DNA from: Proteles cristata cristata
Taxonomy: Eukaryota; Chordata; Mammalia; Carnivora; Hyaenidae
Direction of reading: 5' to 3'
NCBI GenBank assembly: GCA_017311185.1
Contig: JAESUZ010005539.1
Span: 1 to 64,000, forward strand
DNA: 64,000 nucleotides
Shown here: piece after piece, positions 10,560 through 20,400 of the stretch
Layout of the letters: each line of letters starts with the position of its first letter
Position numbering within the stretch: the first letter of the stretch is position 1
Notes under the pieces: model-generated
The model's input: the letters and a program-made list of their open reading frames with translations, nothing else
What the model was told of the DNA's origin: nothing
Databases searched by the model: none
Program-made: the position numbers and the translations under genes

Positions 10560-11345
10560 CCTTCCTGTCAGGCCGGCCCTTTGAACAGGCTCCCTCCATA
10601 ATTTAGAGTTGGAATCTCGTTTTAAATGGCAGTTAAAAATTGTATGTGGCAGTTCACAATGAAATTTAGCTTGACAGCTTGGACATAAAACTAAAAATAA
10701 ATGACTCCACATCCAAATAATAAGTAATAACAATGTTAGCCTGCATAAGAATAGCAGGGCTGGATTCAAATACAATATTAATTTTAGGAATATGAGTGAC
10801 TGGGGAAAGACAGAGGCAAAGAAACAAATCCTTCATATAGCAACGGTCTCCTCTTATCCCCCAGGCAACTGGCTGCCTCGCACCTCCGCGGCGCAGCAAT
10901 TATGTGGTGTAATGGAGCCAGCGCAAATAAGCAGAAAGATTTTATTAAACCAAATGAGCAAATCATCTGCGTATTATTGCGATTTGATTGACACTGACAA
11001 GTGTCGAGCAGACGCGGATGTGAATATGATAAAGCAGCTTGCAGAAAAGCTCTTGATAATGTTACTCTTGATAAAGTTCCCCGGCCACCCTCTCTAGGTA
11101 AATAGAGGGGCGAGGGAGAGGACGCATATTAATTCACCTACTGGAGGGGCGAGGAGAGGGGGAGAAAGTTGCAAAGGGCTCAGCGTATGGCATTTGATAT
11201 GAATACCAAAATTGCATTCATGATTGGCGCAGACTTTACGATAATATATTAATATTAAAACTAAAGGTCATTCCACATAACGGTTAAGCTGCCTGAGCTT
11301 CAACCTTTATACCAATAACAGACTCCGGAAAGTAGGTGAGAAATA
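10560..11345. promoter_or_regulatory. Candidate conserved enhancer-like block
   Basis: About 785 bp with no recognised repeat, AT-rich within GC-rich surroundings, and no useful open frame. Seen directly: TTTTATTAAACC (10950 region), TTTGATTGAC (PBX/HOX-like, 10983-10992), the imperfect palindrome GACACTGACAAGTGTC (10990-11005) with overlapping MEIS-like TGACA, two CTCTTGATAA copies (11050 and 11065) and several AATATTAAT/TAATTCACC homeodomain-type cores. Base composition and motif density resemble developmental non-coding elements. No target gene can be named. Conservation is inferred, not measured. Confidence 0.4.
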
Positions 11346-11356
11346 TTTGAATACTC

Positions 11357-11380
11357 AAAAAAAAATTTTTTTTTTTTTTT
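11357..11380. repeat. A9-T15 tract
   Basis: Nine A directly followed by fifteen T, a perfect self-complementary 18-mer core at the edge of the enhancer-like block. Confidence 0.9.
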
Positions 11381-11660
11381 GGGAGGCTCGCTGGCTAACG
11401 TGAGCTCAGGTGGCCCCTCACCCACCTTCCTTCTCCGGGGACAATTACAGGGCTACCTGGAGGAGGAGACAGCTGGTGCTGCCAGGGAGGAGAGATGACT
11501 AATTACCACCAGCCCGGGGCCCTCCACACTGTCGCGTTGCACTAATGATTCCCTTATGAACTGGCGGCGCACTACCACCGATGCCGCTCCACGGAGTCAG
11601 CACAAAACTTTACGCGGCTGCTCGGGGCGCTCGGAGCAAACCGGCCGGCACGAGGCGGGC
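11381..11660. promoter_or_regulatory. Homeodomain-site and CpG-rich flank of the enhancer-like block
   Basis: GGGGACAATTACAGGG and GATGACTAATTACCACC supply further TAATTA/ATTA cores. From about 11560 the sequence becomes CpG-rich (ACGCGGCTGCTCGGGGCGCTCGG, CCGGCCGGCACGAGG). This could be the continuation of the element or a small promoter-like CpG patch. No TATA box or transcript evidence. Confidence 0.3.
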
Positions 11661-13024
11661 TCTGTCTAGGACGATTTAAGGGGAGACCCGCCTGAAGGCA
11701 GGGGGCTGACCGTGATGACCGCTGGAGCTCCCTCCAGGGGGCGGTTTGTTCTGATTCTGTCAATTGGCCTGGCTTGAACAAGAGAGTGTCCCGGCCGGGT
11801 GGCCAGGTGGGCTCTGAAGTTTTGCTGGAAGAGAAGCCCAGAGAAGAAAACCAGGAATTGGAAGAGACCTGCTGAACTGATGTGCAAGTTGAACCGGGGT
11901 CCAGAGACGGGGCGGTTCTTAGAGTGGAAGGCTGATCCGGCCCTCCGTCTCCGAATCGCAGGCAGGCTGACAAGTGTGGTCTCCTAACTGGAGGTGGACA
12001 GAGGGCCTGATGTGCTGGATGCAGCCAGCTGGTCGGGCTGGTCAGCTTCCTAACTGCACCTGGGACCTTTCTGGCTGCTTGAAATTGACCGCTTCCTCCC
12101 ACCGCTGGGAAGATTGGCACCGCGGAAATTGGCAAATGCTCTAGATCAGGGCTCCCGCTCCACCAGCCAGTTTTAAAACCCTTCCCTGGCTGATGCAGGG
12201 CAACGTATGGGAGAGATTCCACTTCCGACAAGCCCCTGGGCTGTGGCCATGTTTACAGGCATTACCTTACGTGAATAGATCACTTCTTATCTAGCAAATA
12301 TCTGGTCTTCATGAGTCCCCATTTGGTGCAAAGCAAGAGGAAGGAAAAAAAAAAAGGCAGAATTATGTCCAATCTAATACGGTCATTCGGAGAGCATCTC
12401 TGGATAATTTTCTACCTTTCCTGGGAAAAGAAATGGGGCCCTGATTTCTCAGGCTCCTGCCTGCCCAGCCAGCTCCGTCCCGAGGCAGCACTTGAGTGAA
12501 CTCTGCCTCTCTCCGAAGGTGTCCCTTGACCACAGGCTACGCTCACCTTGCTGGCATATCGGTGTTGGGATTAGCGATCTCGGGCCCCTTGGGCCTGGCC
12601 AGCCGCATCTTTGACAGGTAGATGCCCCTCCCGCCCACAACCTCCTGGCCTGGGCCGGCCGGTCTCCTGCCGTGGTCTCCTTGCCCGTCCTGGACGAGGA
12701 AGCTCCTGGTTCATCTACACCAGGACAGAATGGAGTGAAAGGCTGCTGCGGAAAGCCGTGTTTCTCTGCCTGACCACATACCGCCCACTTCACTTTGCTG
12801 TGGCCTCATGCAGGTCTGTGCAGGGGCGGGGGCGGTGGTTTCCGGGGGAACTGGGGCAGAGATAGCTCTTCCTTTGGCCTTCCCCTATTCCTTCTCGCCA
12901 TGTTCTTTCCCTCTCTAGGCCAAAGTACGGAGCAGGGAAATAGAGATGCATAGACTGCTTTCTCCTGTCTCCCTCTTCGCTCTTCCCAAATCTGCCAAGG
13001 CCTATTCCTCTACCTTAGTGTTTT
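11661..13024. other. Unclassified GC-rich sequence
   Basis: Holds the CTCF-like motif at 11731 and most of a 219-codon minus-strand frame (11572-12231) with no recognisable protein similarity. An A12 tract lies near 12345. No repeat family recognised. Confidence 0.45.
11731..11743 (+). promoter_or_regulatory. CTCF-like motif, plus strand
   Basis: CCTCCAGGGGGCG matches the degenerate CTCF core CCWSYAGRKGGCR at 13 of 13 positions and lies outside any recognised repeat. Binding cannot be shown from sequence. Confidence 0.5.
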
Positions 13025-13118
13025 TCAAATGGTGAGTCATAATCTACTGGTGGGGGATGAGATAAAGTCAGTGGGTCATGACCAGCATTAATTAAAAAAA
13101 GTAATTTTAAATTAAAAA

Positions 13119-13315
13119 ACATGTTTTAATGTTATTTTTGAGAGAGAGATAAGAACGCAAGTAGCAGAGGGGCAGAGAGAGAGGGAGACACAGAATCTGA
13201 AGCAGGCTCTGAGCTGTCAGCACAGAGCCTGATGTGGGGCTTGAACTCCCGAACTGTGAGATCATAACCTGAATCACAGTCAGATGCCTAACCAACTGAG
13301 CCACCCAGGCGCCCC
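13119..13315 (-). mobile_element. CAN-SINE
   Basis: TTAATGTTATTTTTGAGAGAG, GGGGCTTGAACTCCCGAAC and head CCACCCAGGCGCCCC. AATTTTAAA occurs on both sides (13103 and 13326), a possible 9-bp TSD. Confidence 0.95.
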
Positions 13316-13392
13316 AGAAAAAGACAATTTTAAAAGTGAGAAAATATCACATCTAATAAGGCTAAGGATTATTCTGTGAAATGTGTTTTGAT

Positions 13393-13393
<1 letters not shown>

Positions 13394-13436
<43 letters not shown>
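13394..13436. repeat. (TA)n(TG)n microsatellite
   Basis: ATATATATATATG passing into about 15 TG units. Confidence 0.95.
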
Positions 13437-13457
13437 CTGGTTAAAAATGTAAAATGA

Positions 13458-13679
13458 GGGACCCCTGGCTGGCTCAGTCGATTGAGCGTCCGACTTCGAC
13501 TCAGGTCGTGATTTTGTGTTCATGGGTTTGAGCCCCCCCGTCAGGCTCTGTGCGGACAGCTCAGAGCCTGGAGACTGCTTTGGATTCTGTGTCTCCCTCT
13601 CTCTCTGCCCCCCTCCCCAGCTCATGCTCAGTCTCTCCTAGTCTCTCAAAAAATAAAATGTTAAGAAAATAAAATCTTT
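13458..13679 (+). mobile_element. CAN-SINE
   Basis: GGGACCCCTGGCTGGCTCAG head, CAGAGCCTGGAGACTGC body, AAAAAATAAAATG tail. Flanks AAAAATGTAAAATGA and AAAAACTGTAAAGTGA look like a TSD that has drifted. Confidence 0.93.
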
Positions 13680-14220
13680 TAAAAACTGTAAAGTGAATTT
13701 CTTCCCATGCATCATGGAAACCTGTTTGAAAGTCACAACTCTGCATCATCTCCTCCTGTCCCAGAGCAACCAGCTGAGGGCCACGGGGTTCTCACCTCCA
13801 CGCCGGAAGAACTCCAGACACAGCTGCTTCCAAGCCTGACTCTTGATATGGTGCTCCCTGAGGAGGGGCAATAACCCAGAACATTTCTCCAAGCCAAGCC
13901 TGGCTGGCCACACAAACCCCACTTTGAATATCAAACACTGAGCGAGATGCTATTTCTTGCATCTTTTCCGTGAATGGTTGGGACCTCTGCTTCCGCCCGG
14001 GCTGGACTGATGCCTCCCCACAACTCCTCCCCCAGAGCATCATGTTCACAAAGGCCAAAGAAAGAAGGTGATTTGTATTTTTGAAGATGCTTCTCCTGTT
14101 ACACGTTAATGGTCTAAGAGGCTGTTTTGCCAAGACACCCCTCACCCCAGCTTCGGGGCCCTCCGCCCGTGGTGGGCAGTGGGACCTGAACCTCACACTT
14201 TCTCAAGAGTTACTCAGAAC
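13680..14220. other. Unclassified single-copy sequence
   Basis: No repeat recognised. The 134-codon minus-strand frame (13792-14196) has no recognisable similarity. Confidence 0.4.
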
Positions 14221-14297
14221 AAGGGCTGCCTGGGTGTCTCGTTGGTTAAGCATCTGACTCTTGGTTTCAGCGCAGGTCATGATCTCACACCTGGGGC
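14221..14297 (+). mobile_element. CAN-SINE head, 3'-truncated
   Basis: GGGCTGCCTGGGTGTCTCG, GTTGGTTAAGCATCTGACTC and GGTCATGATCTCACACC, then the similarity stops before the B box. No CT body or tail. Probably deleted after insertion. Confidence 0.85.
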
Positions 14298-14393
14298 ACA
14301 GGGTAGGCCCTTGCTAAAATCGTGTAGAAGTATGGACTTATGTGGGACAAAGGCCAAACTTCCCGTATTCCTTCAAAACATCTTTGTAACGGA

Positions 14394-14576
14394 GAGCCCG
14401 GGTGGTTCTGTCAGTTGAGCATCCAACTTTGGCTCAGGTCTTGATCTCACGGTTTGTGAGTTCGAGCCCCGCATTGGGTTCTGTGCTTTGGATTCTCCGT
14501 CTCCTCTTTCTACCGGTCTCCCACTCACGCATGTGCATGCACACCCTCTCTCAAAGATAAATAAACATTAAAAAGA
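14394..14576 (+). mobile_element. CAN-SINE with 14-bp TSD
   Basis: TSD ATCTTTGTAACGGA (14380-14393) versus ATCTTTATAATGGA (14577-14590), two mismatches. The body lacks the CAGCTCAGAGCC segment and runs from TTCTGTGCTTTGGATTC directly into the CT region. Confidence 0.93.
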
Positions 14577-14590
14577 ATCTTTATAATGGA

Positions 14591-15334
14591 TTCCAGGGAA
14601 TACTGTTAAAGGGGATACTCCAAACAGTCACATCACTGTATTAAAATAAATAAACCAAAAAACACCTTCTCTGTATTCTTTTACAGATTTGCTAACAGGC
14701 AGAAAGCTGAGATGAATTAAGTGATTTCTGCTTTGTTGACTAATCGTTGAGTAAAACATTTTTGTTTGCTGTTGCTCTAGAAGAGTCTATTTTAAGAGCC
14801 CATCATTTAAAATAAATTCACGGCTTACAGGGGGATAGACCAGCGTGTTGCATGCTGTTTGTGTCTTTACACATACCCTCGCTGCTAGCGAAAGTGAGAT
14901 ACACACCCATCAGTGTATTTTATGCCCTTCTGTTCCAGAATATACTCAACGATAATATCAGGCCCTATTTAATTTTGAATACTGGTCGGAGGGAAAAATA
15001 AACAAGGCTATATATTTTTTGGAATAGGTCTTTGAATTCTCAGAAATTTCAAGGGATAAAATCAGTCCAATATATCTTAAATGCTAACATAAGAACACAG
15101 GGAAAATGGCAGTTAACAGAATTGGAAACCACAATTGTAGGCTATTCAATGTCTATAAGATATATGTACACTAATCCTTGCTTTCTTTATAGCCCACTGT
15201 AATCAAAACTATTTTGAATGAAGAAAATTTTCTCAAGGAACCATGTTCAACACCGATTTTCCATTGCCTGCGCTCAGAGCAAACTTTGTAACCGAGTGCT
15301 CAAGACTTCTAGAAGAGAAAACCTACACTACTTT
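14591..15334. other. AT-rich repeat-free segment
   Basis: About 740 bp of AT-rich DNA with no recognised repeat. It includes TGACTAATCG, CATCATTTAAAATAAATTC and CCTATTTAATTTTGAATAC. The 66-codon frame at 15243 is not persuasive. It could be weakly constrained non-coding DNA. Confidence 0.35.
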
Positions 15335-15785
15335 TCCAATTTTATTTATCCATCCATCCAGCCCTCCCATCAGTAAACATCTACTGGATACCAGAATATG
15401 TGCTCTGACCTTGGGAAGACAGACAGGGCCTCTCGCCTCCTAGAATTTAGAGTCTAGAAGAGGGGAGTAAGAAGTAAACAGGCAAATAATTCAGATTATC
15501 ACAGATTGTGATAATGGGCTGTGAAGGAAGCACAGGTGAGGTGATGAGGAACACCTGCTGGGGGGAGGGGACTTCAGGTACAGGTGTCAGGGAAGGGCCC
15601 TGAGGAGGCATGGAGAGCCAGCTACCGGAAGGGTCAGGTCAAGGGCAGCTTGGGAGGGAAGCGGCCGGGCTACTGACAAAATTGGGGAGGGCTGAGGGGA
15701 GCCCTAGAAGAAGTATGGGTGCCCAATGTCAGGGGCCAGCCCACACACGGCCTTGAGGATCACGGGGGGAAACCCATTTCATGTT
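15335..15785 (-). mobile_element. L2-like LINE relic, antisense
   Basis: Complement of an L2 3' end: CAGTAAACATCTACTGGATACCAG, CTAGAATTTAGAGTCTAG, GGCAAATAATTCAGATTATC, then CAGGGAAGGGCCCTGAGGAG and GGCCTTGAGGATCAC. Confidence 0.6.
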
Positions 15786-15789
15786 AAGA

Positions 15790-16010
15790 GCAATTTGAAT
15801 GCAAAGATCCTACCACTTGGTGGCTTTATTCATATACACCAAAAAGAACCAAGAAAAACTCAAATGTTCCTCAACTGCTAATGGATAAATAAACAGTGGC
15901 CCATCCATTTAACGCTCCACAACTCAGCAACAAAAAGACACAAGCAGCTGGTACTGGATGGATACACTGCCAGATACATTATGCCCACATGAAGAGAGCC
16001 AGACTTTGTA
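15790..16010 (+). mobile_element. L1M relic
   Basis: GCAAAGATCCTACCACTTGG, CATATACACCAAAAAGAACC, CTCAACTGCTAATGGATAAATAAAC and GATACATTATGCCCACATGAAG resemble the ORF2-end/3'UTR segment of old L1M elements. Confidence 0.55.
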
Positions 16011-16429
16011 TTGGTTACCCACTGCTGGGTAACAAGTTATCCCCAACCATAGCAGGGGCAGGGAAGTACAGTCTTCTCTCATGTTCGAAAGGACCATTGG
16101 AAATATTTATGAAGCAGAATCTTGAGTTGTAGAAGTTACTGTGTTGTCTTCTAGAAAGAAGGAGGGCTTTCTATCCTTCCTCATAAATGATCCCCTCATC
16201 CATGGAGCTTTGTGAAGTGGTAGAGACAGAACCATATGATTCACAGTGCTCCTTAGTCCCATTGCTGGAAGCAAAATGTACAATTTTATCGGATCAGCTG
16301 GGAAAAAAGAATGTTCTAGCCATGATATGCTTGGGCCAGCGCATAACTGATATGACCTGTGGGCAGCGGACACACAGCCACAGAGCCCCGGGCTGCCTCC
16401 CCGTGAACACCTCGCCGTGACCCCAGACC
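16011..16429. other. Unclassified, possibly old repeat-derived
   Basis: TATTGGTTACCCACTGCTGGGTAACAAGTTATCCCC resembles the start of a common old mammalian DNA-transposon-type repeat, but I cannot name it. The rest is unrecognised. Confidence 0.3.
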
Positions 16430-16545
16430 CTCCAAGCTTCAAAGCCTCAGTTTCCCCTCACCTACCGAAGTTGTGCCTGCAACCTAATCTCTAAGGTCCC
16501 TTCCACCTCTAAATTATTAGCCATCGTTCTGCGATTCGATGGTGT
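16430..16545 (+). repeat. MIR3-like relic
   Basis: AAAGCCTCAGTTTCCCCTCACC, then CTAATCTCTAAGGTCCC and TTCCACCTCTAAATTATTAGCC, matching the 3' portion of MIR-family SINEs. Confidence 0.6.
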
Positions 16546-17561
16546 GCTATTTGTTTGCAGCGAGAGCTGGGGGGCCCCTCCACCCTTTGAGCACATCGTG
16601 CGTATTTCCCAGGGCCATTTGGACGCCACCTTCATGAATTCTGCCACATCTGCTGGCCACCTGCTCTGCTGTTTACTTAATCTTTTCCTTCAAGTGAACT
16701 CACTTTTTATAAACTTAAGCTTAAGTATGTTTACTTTAAAAGTAAACTTTATGTCATGATGGTGGACATACAGAAAAAAAGAGGTCCAAAATCTTCCACC
16801 AATGGAAAAATAAAATCAGTGAGACCAGTCAACTAGAAGCCAACTACAAAATAAATGCAATGAAAGCAATGTTTCCAGTTTTGGGTTCAATGCCATTAGG
16901 GCTGGTACTTGGGTCGATGTCTGTTTTTATTTTTTTTAAGAGGCCGGGGAGGGGAGGGGTCACAGACCGAATAGCACCAAGCAGAGCCATTCTCCCTGCG
17001 TTATCTGAAGGCTTAAGGGACAACTGAGAAGGAAGCGACTTTGTCCTTTGCCGAGTGTGTTATTTGATGTCGTATCTGCATGCCCCCTGATGCCATCTCT
17101 CGTCACACACCAACGTGCCTCCCACACCCGGGGAAACGTCGAATTCGATGTGCATTACATTTATTTCAGAGCTGGTTCCCTTCCTTCCCCTAAGCTCCCA
17201 GGGACCAGGTGGCTTCTGGTTTGTCCATCTCTGCACCCCTGCCAGGCATCCCTGGTTGCTCACTCCAGAGGGCGTGGCGACTTTGGCACAAGTCATGCCT
17301 GAAGGGGCAGAAGAGTGAGGGGGAGAGAGGAGGGCAGCCACCATCACGGTTACTATCCCATCGATAAGCTTTGTGTGAAGTTCTGAGAGGAAAGGAACAC
17401 GCCAAAGGGAAGAGTTGGGCTAAGTATGATCTTCAGATGATTTTGAGAGACTTTAAACCTCTAAGTGGTTCATGTCTGCAAAACAGTAGTTACACAGAAC
17501 ACTTCAAAGCAGTAAAAATTTTGGAAAGGATTTTTTTTTTTTTTTTAATTTAAAGACGGGA
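16546..17561. other. Unclassified single-copy sequence
   Basis: Contains the palindromic AAGCTTAAG around 16720 and the CTCF-like site at 17262. Weak CTCF-like match (11 of 13, minus) at 16623-16635. A T16 tract near 17531 precedes the next SINE. Confidence 0.4.
17262..17274 (+). promoter_or_regulatory. CTCF-like motif, plus strand
   Basis: ACTCCAGAGGGCG matches CCWSYAGRKGGCR at 12 of 13 positions (first base differs) in non-repeat DNA. Confidence 0.35.
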
Positions 17562-17758
17562 GGGGCACCTGGGTGACTCAGTCAGCTAGGTGTCCGACTT
17601 CGGCTCAGGTCATGATCTCACAGTTCGTGAGTTCAAGCCCCGCACTGGGTTCTGTGCTGACAGCTCAGAGCCTGGAGCCTGCTTTGGATTCTGTGTCTCC
17701 CTCGCTCTCTGCCCCTCCCCCACTCATTTTCTCTATCAAAAATAAACATTAAAAAAAA
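17562..17758 (+). mobile_element. CAN-SINE
   Basis: GGGGCACCTGGGTGACTCAG head, GTTCAAGCCCCGC B-box region, GAGCCTGGAGCCTGC body, AAAAATAAACATT tail. Confidence 0.95.
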
Positions 17759-17829
17759 TAAAGAGAAGGGATTTAGGATTTCCATTTTTTTTCTCTTAGA
17801 AAATTAGAACTAAAGAAAGAGGCACCTTA

Positions 17830-18245
17830 GAAGGCGGGAAGGTCCACACAGAAACCTGTGTGGCTGTGTTTGTAACGGCAGCATTCACAAGAGCCAAAAA
17901 GTGGAAACACAAATGACCACCCACTGACGACCGGCTAAATACAAAGCGGCATATCCATACTCTAGAACGTTAGTCAGCCATCGGAGGGAATAAAGCACCA
18001 CTGCGCGCTGCAGCAGACCTGGGAAGCATGATGCTGTGTGAAGGAAGACACACACGGAAGGCCGTGTATTAGGACTCCATTCGTAGGGGAATCCAGAAGA
18101 GGCAAATCCGTGGAGACAGAAAACAGGTTGTGAGGAGGATCGGCCTGGGGAGGGGATGGCTAAAGGGCTTGGGGTTTTCTTCCTAGGTGACGAAAATGTT
18201 CTAGAATTGATGTGGTAGGTGAGTGGTAATCCAGTAAACCTGTCA
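17830..18245 (+). mobile_element. L1M 3'-end relic
   Basis: GTAACGGCAGCATTCACAAGAGCC, CCATACTCTAGAACG...GTCAGCCATCGG, GTATTAGGACTCCATTCG, and CCTAGGTGACGAAAATGTTCTAG followed by GATGTGGTAGGTGAG are in L1M 3'UTR order. Confidence 0.7.
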
Positions 18246-18295
18246 CTTTCTCTCTCTCTCACACACACACACACCTGTGTGTGCACACACACAGC
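18246..18295. repeat. (TC)n(CA)n tract with CCTGTGTGTG insertion
   Basis: CTCTCTCTCTCACACACACACACAC, then CTGTGTGTG and CACACACACAC. The central GTGTGTG can pair with either CA side. Confidence 0.85.
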
Positions 18296-18364
18296 TTGGA
18301 GGGCAATTGTATGAACCAGCGGGGGAGGGTGATGGGTGATGCCTGCTGAGGGAGTTTGCTTAGA

Positions 18365-18525
18365 GCAGTGGCTGCACATGGGAATCACCTGGGGAGCTTC
18401 CGGAACCTCCGATGCGGCCCCACCCGGACTGCCCACGTCAGAAGCTCTGGAGGGTGGGACTGACCTTCAGAGTTTTAAAGTCTCCTCAGGTGATTCTGAG
18501 AGCAGCTGAGGCTGAGAACAATCTC
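18365..18525 (+). mobile_element. MER5-type hAT-Charlie relic
   Basis: AGCAGTGGCTGCACATGGGAATCACCTGGGGAGCTTC, GCGGCCCCACCCGGAC, TCAGAAGCTCTGGAGGGTGGGAC and CAGGTGATTCTGAGAGC...CTGAGAACA follow MER5A-like order. Non-autonomous, with decayed terminal inverted repeats. Confidence 0.7.
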
Positions 18526-18670
18526 AGAAAATTCAGAAATAAAGAGGTAGACTTGGCCTAAAGGTGTGCCTTTGCTCATCACCAGAGTGGTCCCCCCTTT
18601 CTCTCGATAACTTTCTGTCCCACGAAACTTACCCCTCTTCTGCATTTTGTGACCTTTAAGAATGAGTCAG

Positions 18671-18887
18671 GGGGCGCCTGGGTGGCTTAGTCGGTTAAGC
18701 GTCCGAATTTCGCTTAGGTCATGATCTCGCGGTTCGTGGGTTTGAGCCCCGCGTCGGGCTCTGTGCTGACTGCCAGCTCAGAGCCTGGAGCCTGTTTCAG
18801 TCTGTGACTCCCTCTCTCTCTGACCCTCCCCTGCTCACGCTGTCTCTCTCTATCCTAGAAATAAATAAAAATATTAAAAAAAAAAAA
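18671..18887 (+). mobile_element. CAN-SINE, young subfamily, perfect 13-bp TSD
   Basis: AAGAATGAGTCAG at 18658-18670 and 18888-18900 without mismatch. Diagnostic bases: TTTCGCTTAGGTCATG, GATCTCGCGGTTCG, GTTTCAGTCTGTGACTCCC, GACCCTCCCCTGCTCACGC, CCTAGAAATAAATAAA. Confidence 0.98.
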
Positions 18888-18903
18888 AAGAATGAGTCAG
18901 CTG

Positions 18904-19140
18904 TGGGGTGCCTGGGTGGCTCAGTTGGTTAAGTATTCAACTTTTGATTTCGATTGAGGTCATAATCTCATGGTTTATGGGATTGAGCTCTGTGCTGGGT
19001 TCTGTGTTGATGGGGTGGAGCCTGCTTGGGATTCTCTCTCTCCCTCACTCTCTTCCCTCCCCTGCTCAGTCTTGCTCATGCTTGTGAGCTTGCGTACTCA
19101 CTCTCTCTCACTCAAAATAAATGAACTTAAAAAAAAAAAA
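18904..19140 (+). mobile_element. CAN-SINE inserted beside the previous one
   Basis: GGGGTGCCTGGGTGGCTCAG head and the GATTTCG/GGAGCCTGCTTGGGATTC variant body. GTCAGCTG borders it at 18896-18903 and 19141-19148. The left copy overlaps the 3' TSD of the 18671 element, so the two insertions share a target region. Confidence 0.95.
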
Positions 19141-19149
19141 GTCAGCTGC

Positions 19150-19955
19150 ACGAGAACTACATGCTCAGCATCGTTAGTCATGAGGAAAACAGTCAAAACC
19201 ACTGTGGGATTCCCTTTCACACCCATGGTACACACACATCAGGATGGCTCTTATCAAAAAACTGGAAAGTCAGTGCTGGTGAGGATGTGGGGAAATTGGA
19301 ACCCTTGTAACTACCCAGTTGGTAGAAATGTAAAATGGTGCAGCCAGCGTGGAAAACTGCATGGCAACTCCTCAAAAAAATGAAACATAGGCCACTATAT
19401 GACCCACTGTTCACTCCTAAGCACATGGCCAACAGAACTCAAAACAAGCAACGACATAGAGACGTGTTCATAATAGCACTTGTTCGCAAGAGTCAAGATG
19501 CAGAAATGACCCAGTTACCTATCAATGACGAATAAACAAAATGGGGTATATCCACCCAATGGAATATTATTCAGCCTTAAAAAGCAATGAAATTCTGACT
19601 CATGCTGCAACATGGATGAACCTTGAGGGTTCTATTGTAAGTGAAATAAGCCAGGCACGGAAGGACGAATACACTATGATTCCACATTACATGGAGGATA
19701 TTGAGAAGAAGCAATTTCACGGAGACAATACAGAATAGGTTACCAAGGGCTGGGGGAAGGAGCGAATGGGGAGTTATTTTTCAATGAGCACAGAGTTTTT
19801 GTTTGGGAAGATGAAAAAGTTCTTCAGATAGATAGTGGTGATGGTTACACTACACTAGGAATATACTGAATTCCAGCGAACTGTACACTTAATGGTTGAA
19901 ATGAGCAATTTGGTGTTGTGCATATTTTACTGCAAGTGAAAAATTAACAACTAAA
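19150..19955 (+). mobile_element. L1M ORF2-end/3'UTR relic
   Basis: GGATGTGGGGAAATTGGAACCC, GTAAAATGGTGCAGCC, CAATGGAATATTATTCAGCC, AACATGGATGAACCTTGAGGG, AAGTGAAATAAGCC, CAAGGGCTGGGGGAAGG and GTACACTTAATGGTTGAAATG are in canonical L1 order. Small open pieces (19335-19535, 19541-19738) are fragments of it. Confidence 0.88.
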
Positions 19956-20059
19956 AAAAAAAAACTACAATGGCCGGCATGGAGAGAGAGATCTTTTCAT
20001 ACCTCACAGGAACAGACAGGTTAGAAGCAGTGGAGGGGAAGACCCCAGGCTGCCCTGGG

Positions 20060-20250
20060 ATCCGATCTCATAATGATGGGCCACTTGCTCTCTCTCTCTG
20101 CACCTCAGTTTCCCCATGAACAAAAGGGGGATAGCATGGTCTACCCATCTGGGGTGTGATGTAGATTGAATGAAATATGTAAAGCACCACTCACAGTAGC
20201 TGGTATACAGTAAGCACTCAATGAGAGCTGGTAATGCCATCATCATCCAC
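20060..20250 (+). repeat. MIR relic
   Basis: GCACCTCAGTTTCCCCATGAAC, AAAGGGGGATAGCATGG, GAATGAAATATGTAAAGCACC and GTATACAGTAAGCACTCAATGAGAGC match MIR core and 3' order. Confidence 0.8.
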
Positions 20251-20289
20251 ACCCACATGGTGTGTCTACTCGACTCTGATCTCCATTCA

Positions 20290-20400
20290 AAAGGTAAGGG
20301 TGCGTTTTGGGATTATGAAAATGTTCTGGAATTAGTGGTGATGGTTGCACAAGCTTGTGAATATACTCCCAAGTAGTACACTGTAAATAAGCAAGTTATA
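20290..20400 (+). mobile_element. L1M 3'-end fragment
   Basis: GGGATTATGAAAATGTTCTGG, GTGGTGATGGTTGCACAAG and GTACACTGTAAATAAGC repeat a segment type also seen near 18.2 and 19.85 kb. Confidence 0.6.

Larger units (their letters stand above)
13025..13440. repeat. Possible ancient interspersed repeat, split by a SINE
   Basis: GTGAGTCATAATCTACTGGTGGG...GTGGGTCATGACCAGCATTAAT before the SINE, and AAGGATTATTCTGTGAAATGTGTTTTG after it, read like one old dispersed repeat. I cannot name the family with confidence. Confidence 0.35.

Noticed and set aside
11572..12231. 219-codon minus-strand open frame
   Set aside because: Low-complexity proline/serine-rich translation with no known similarity, overlapping a CpG patch and a CTCF-like motif. 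No promoter or splice context supports it.
18671..18760. tRNA-like sequence with A and B boxes (also in every other SINE head)
   Set aside because: These are tRNA-Lys-derived SINE heads followed by CT-rich bodies and A tails. They do not end in a mature tRNA 3' half, so no tRNA gene is called.
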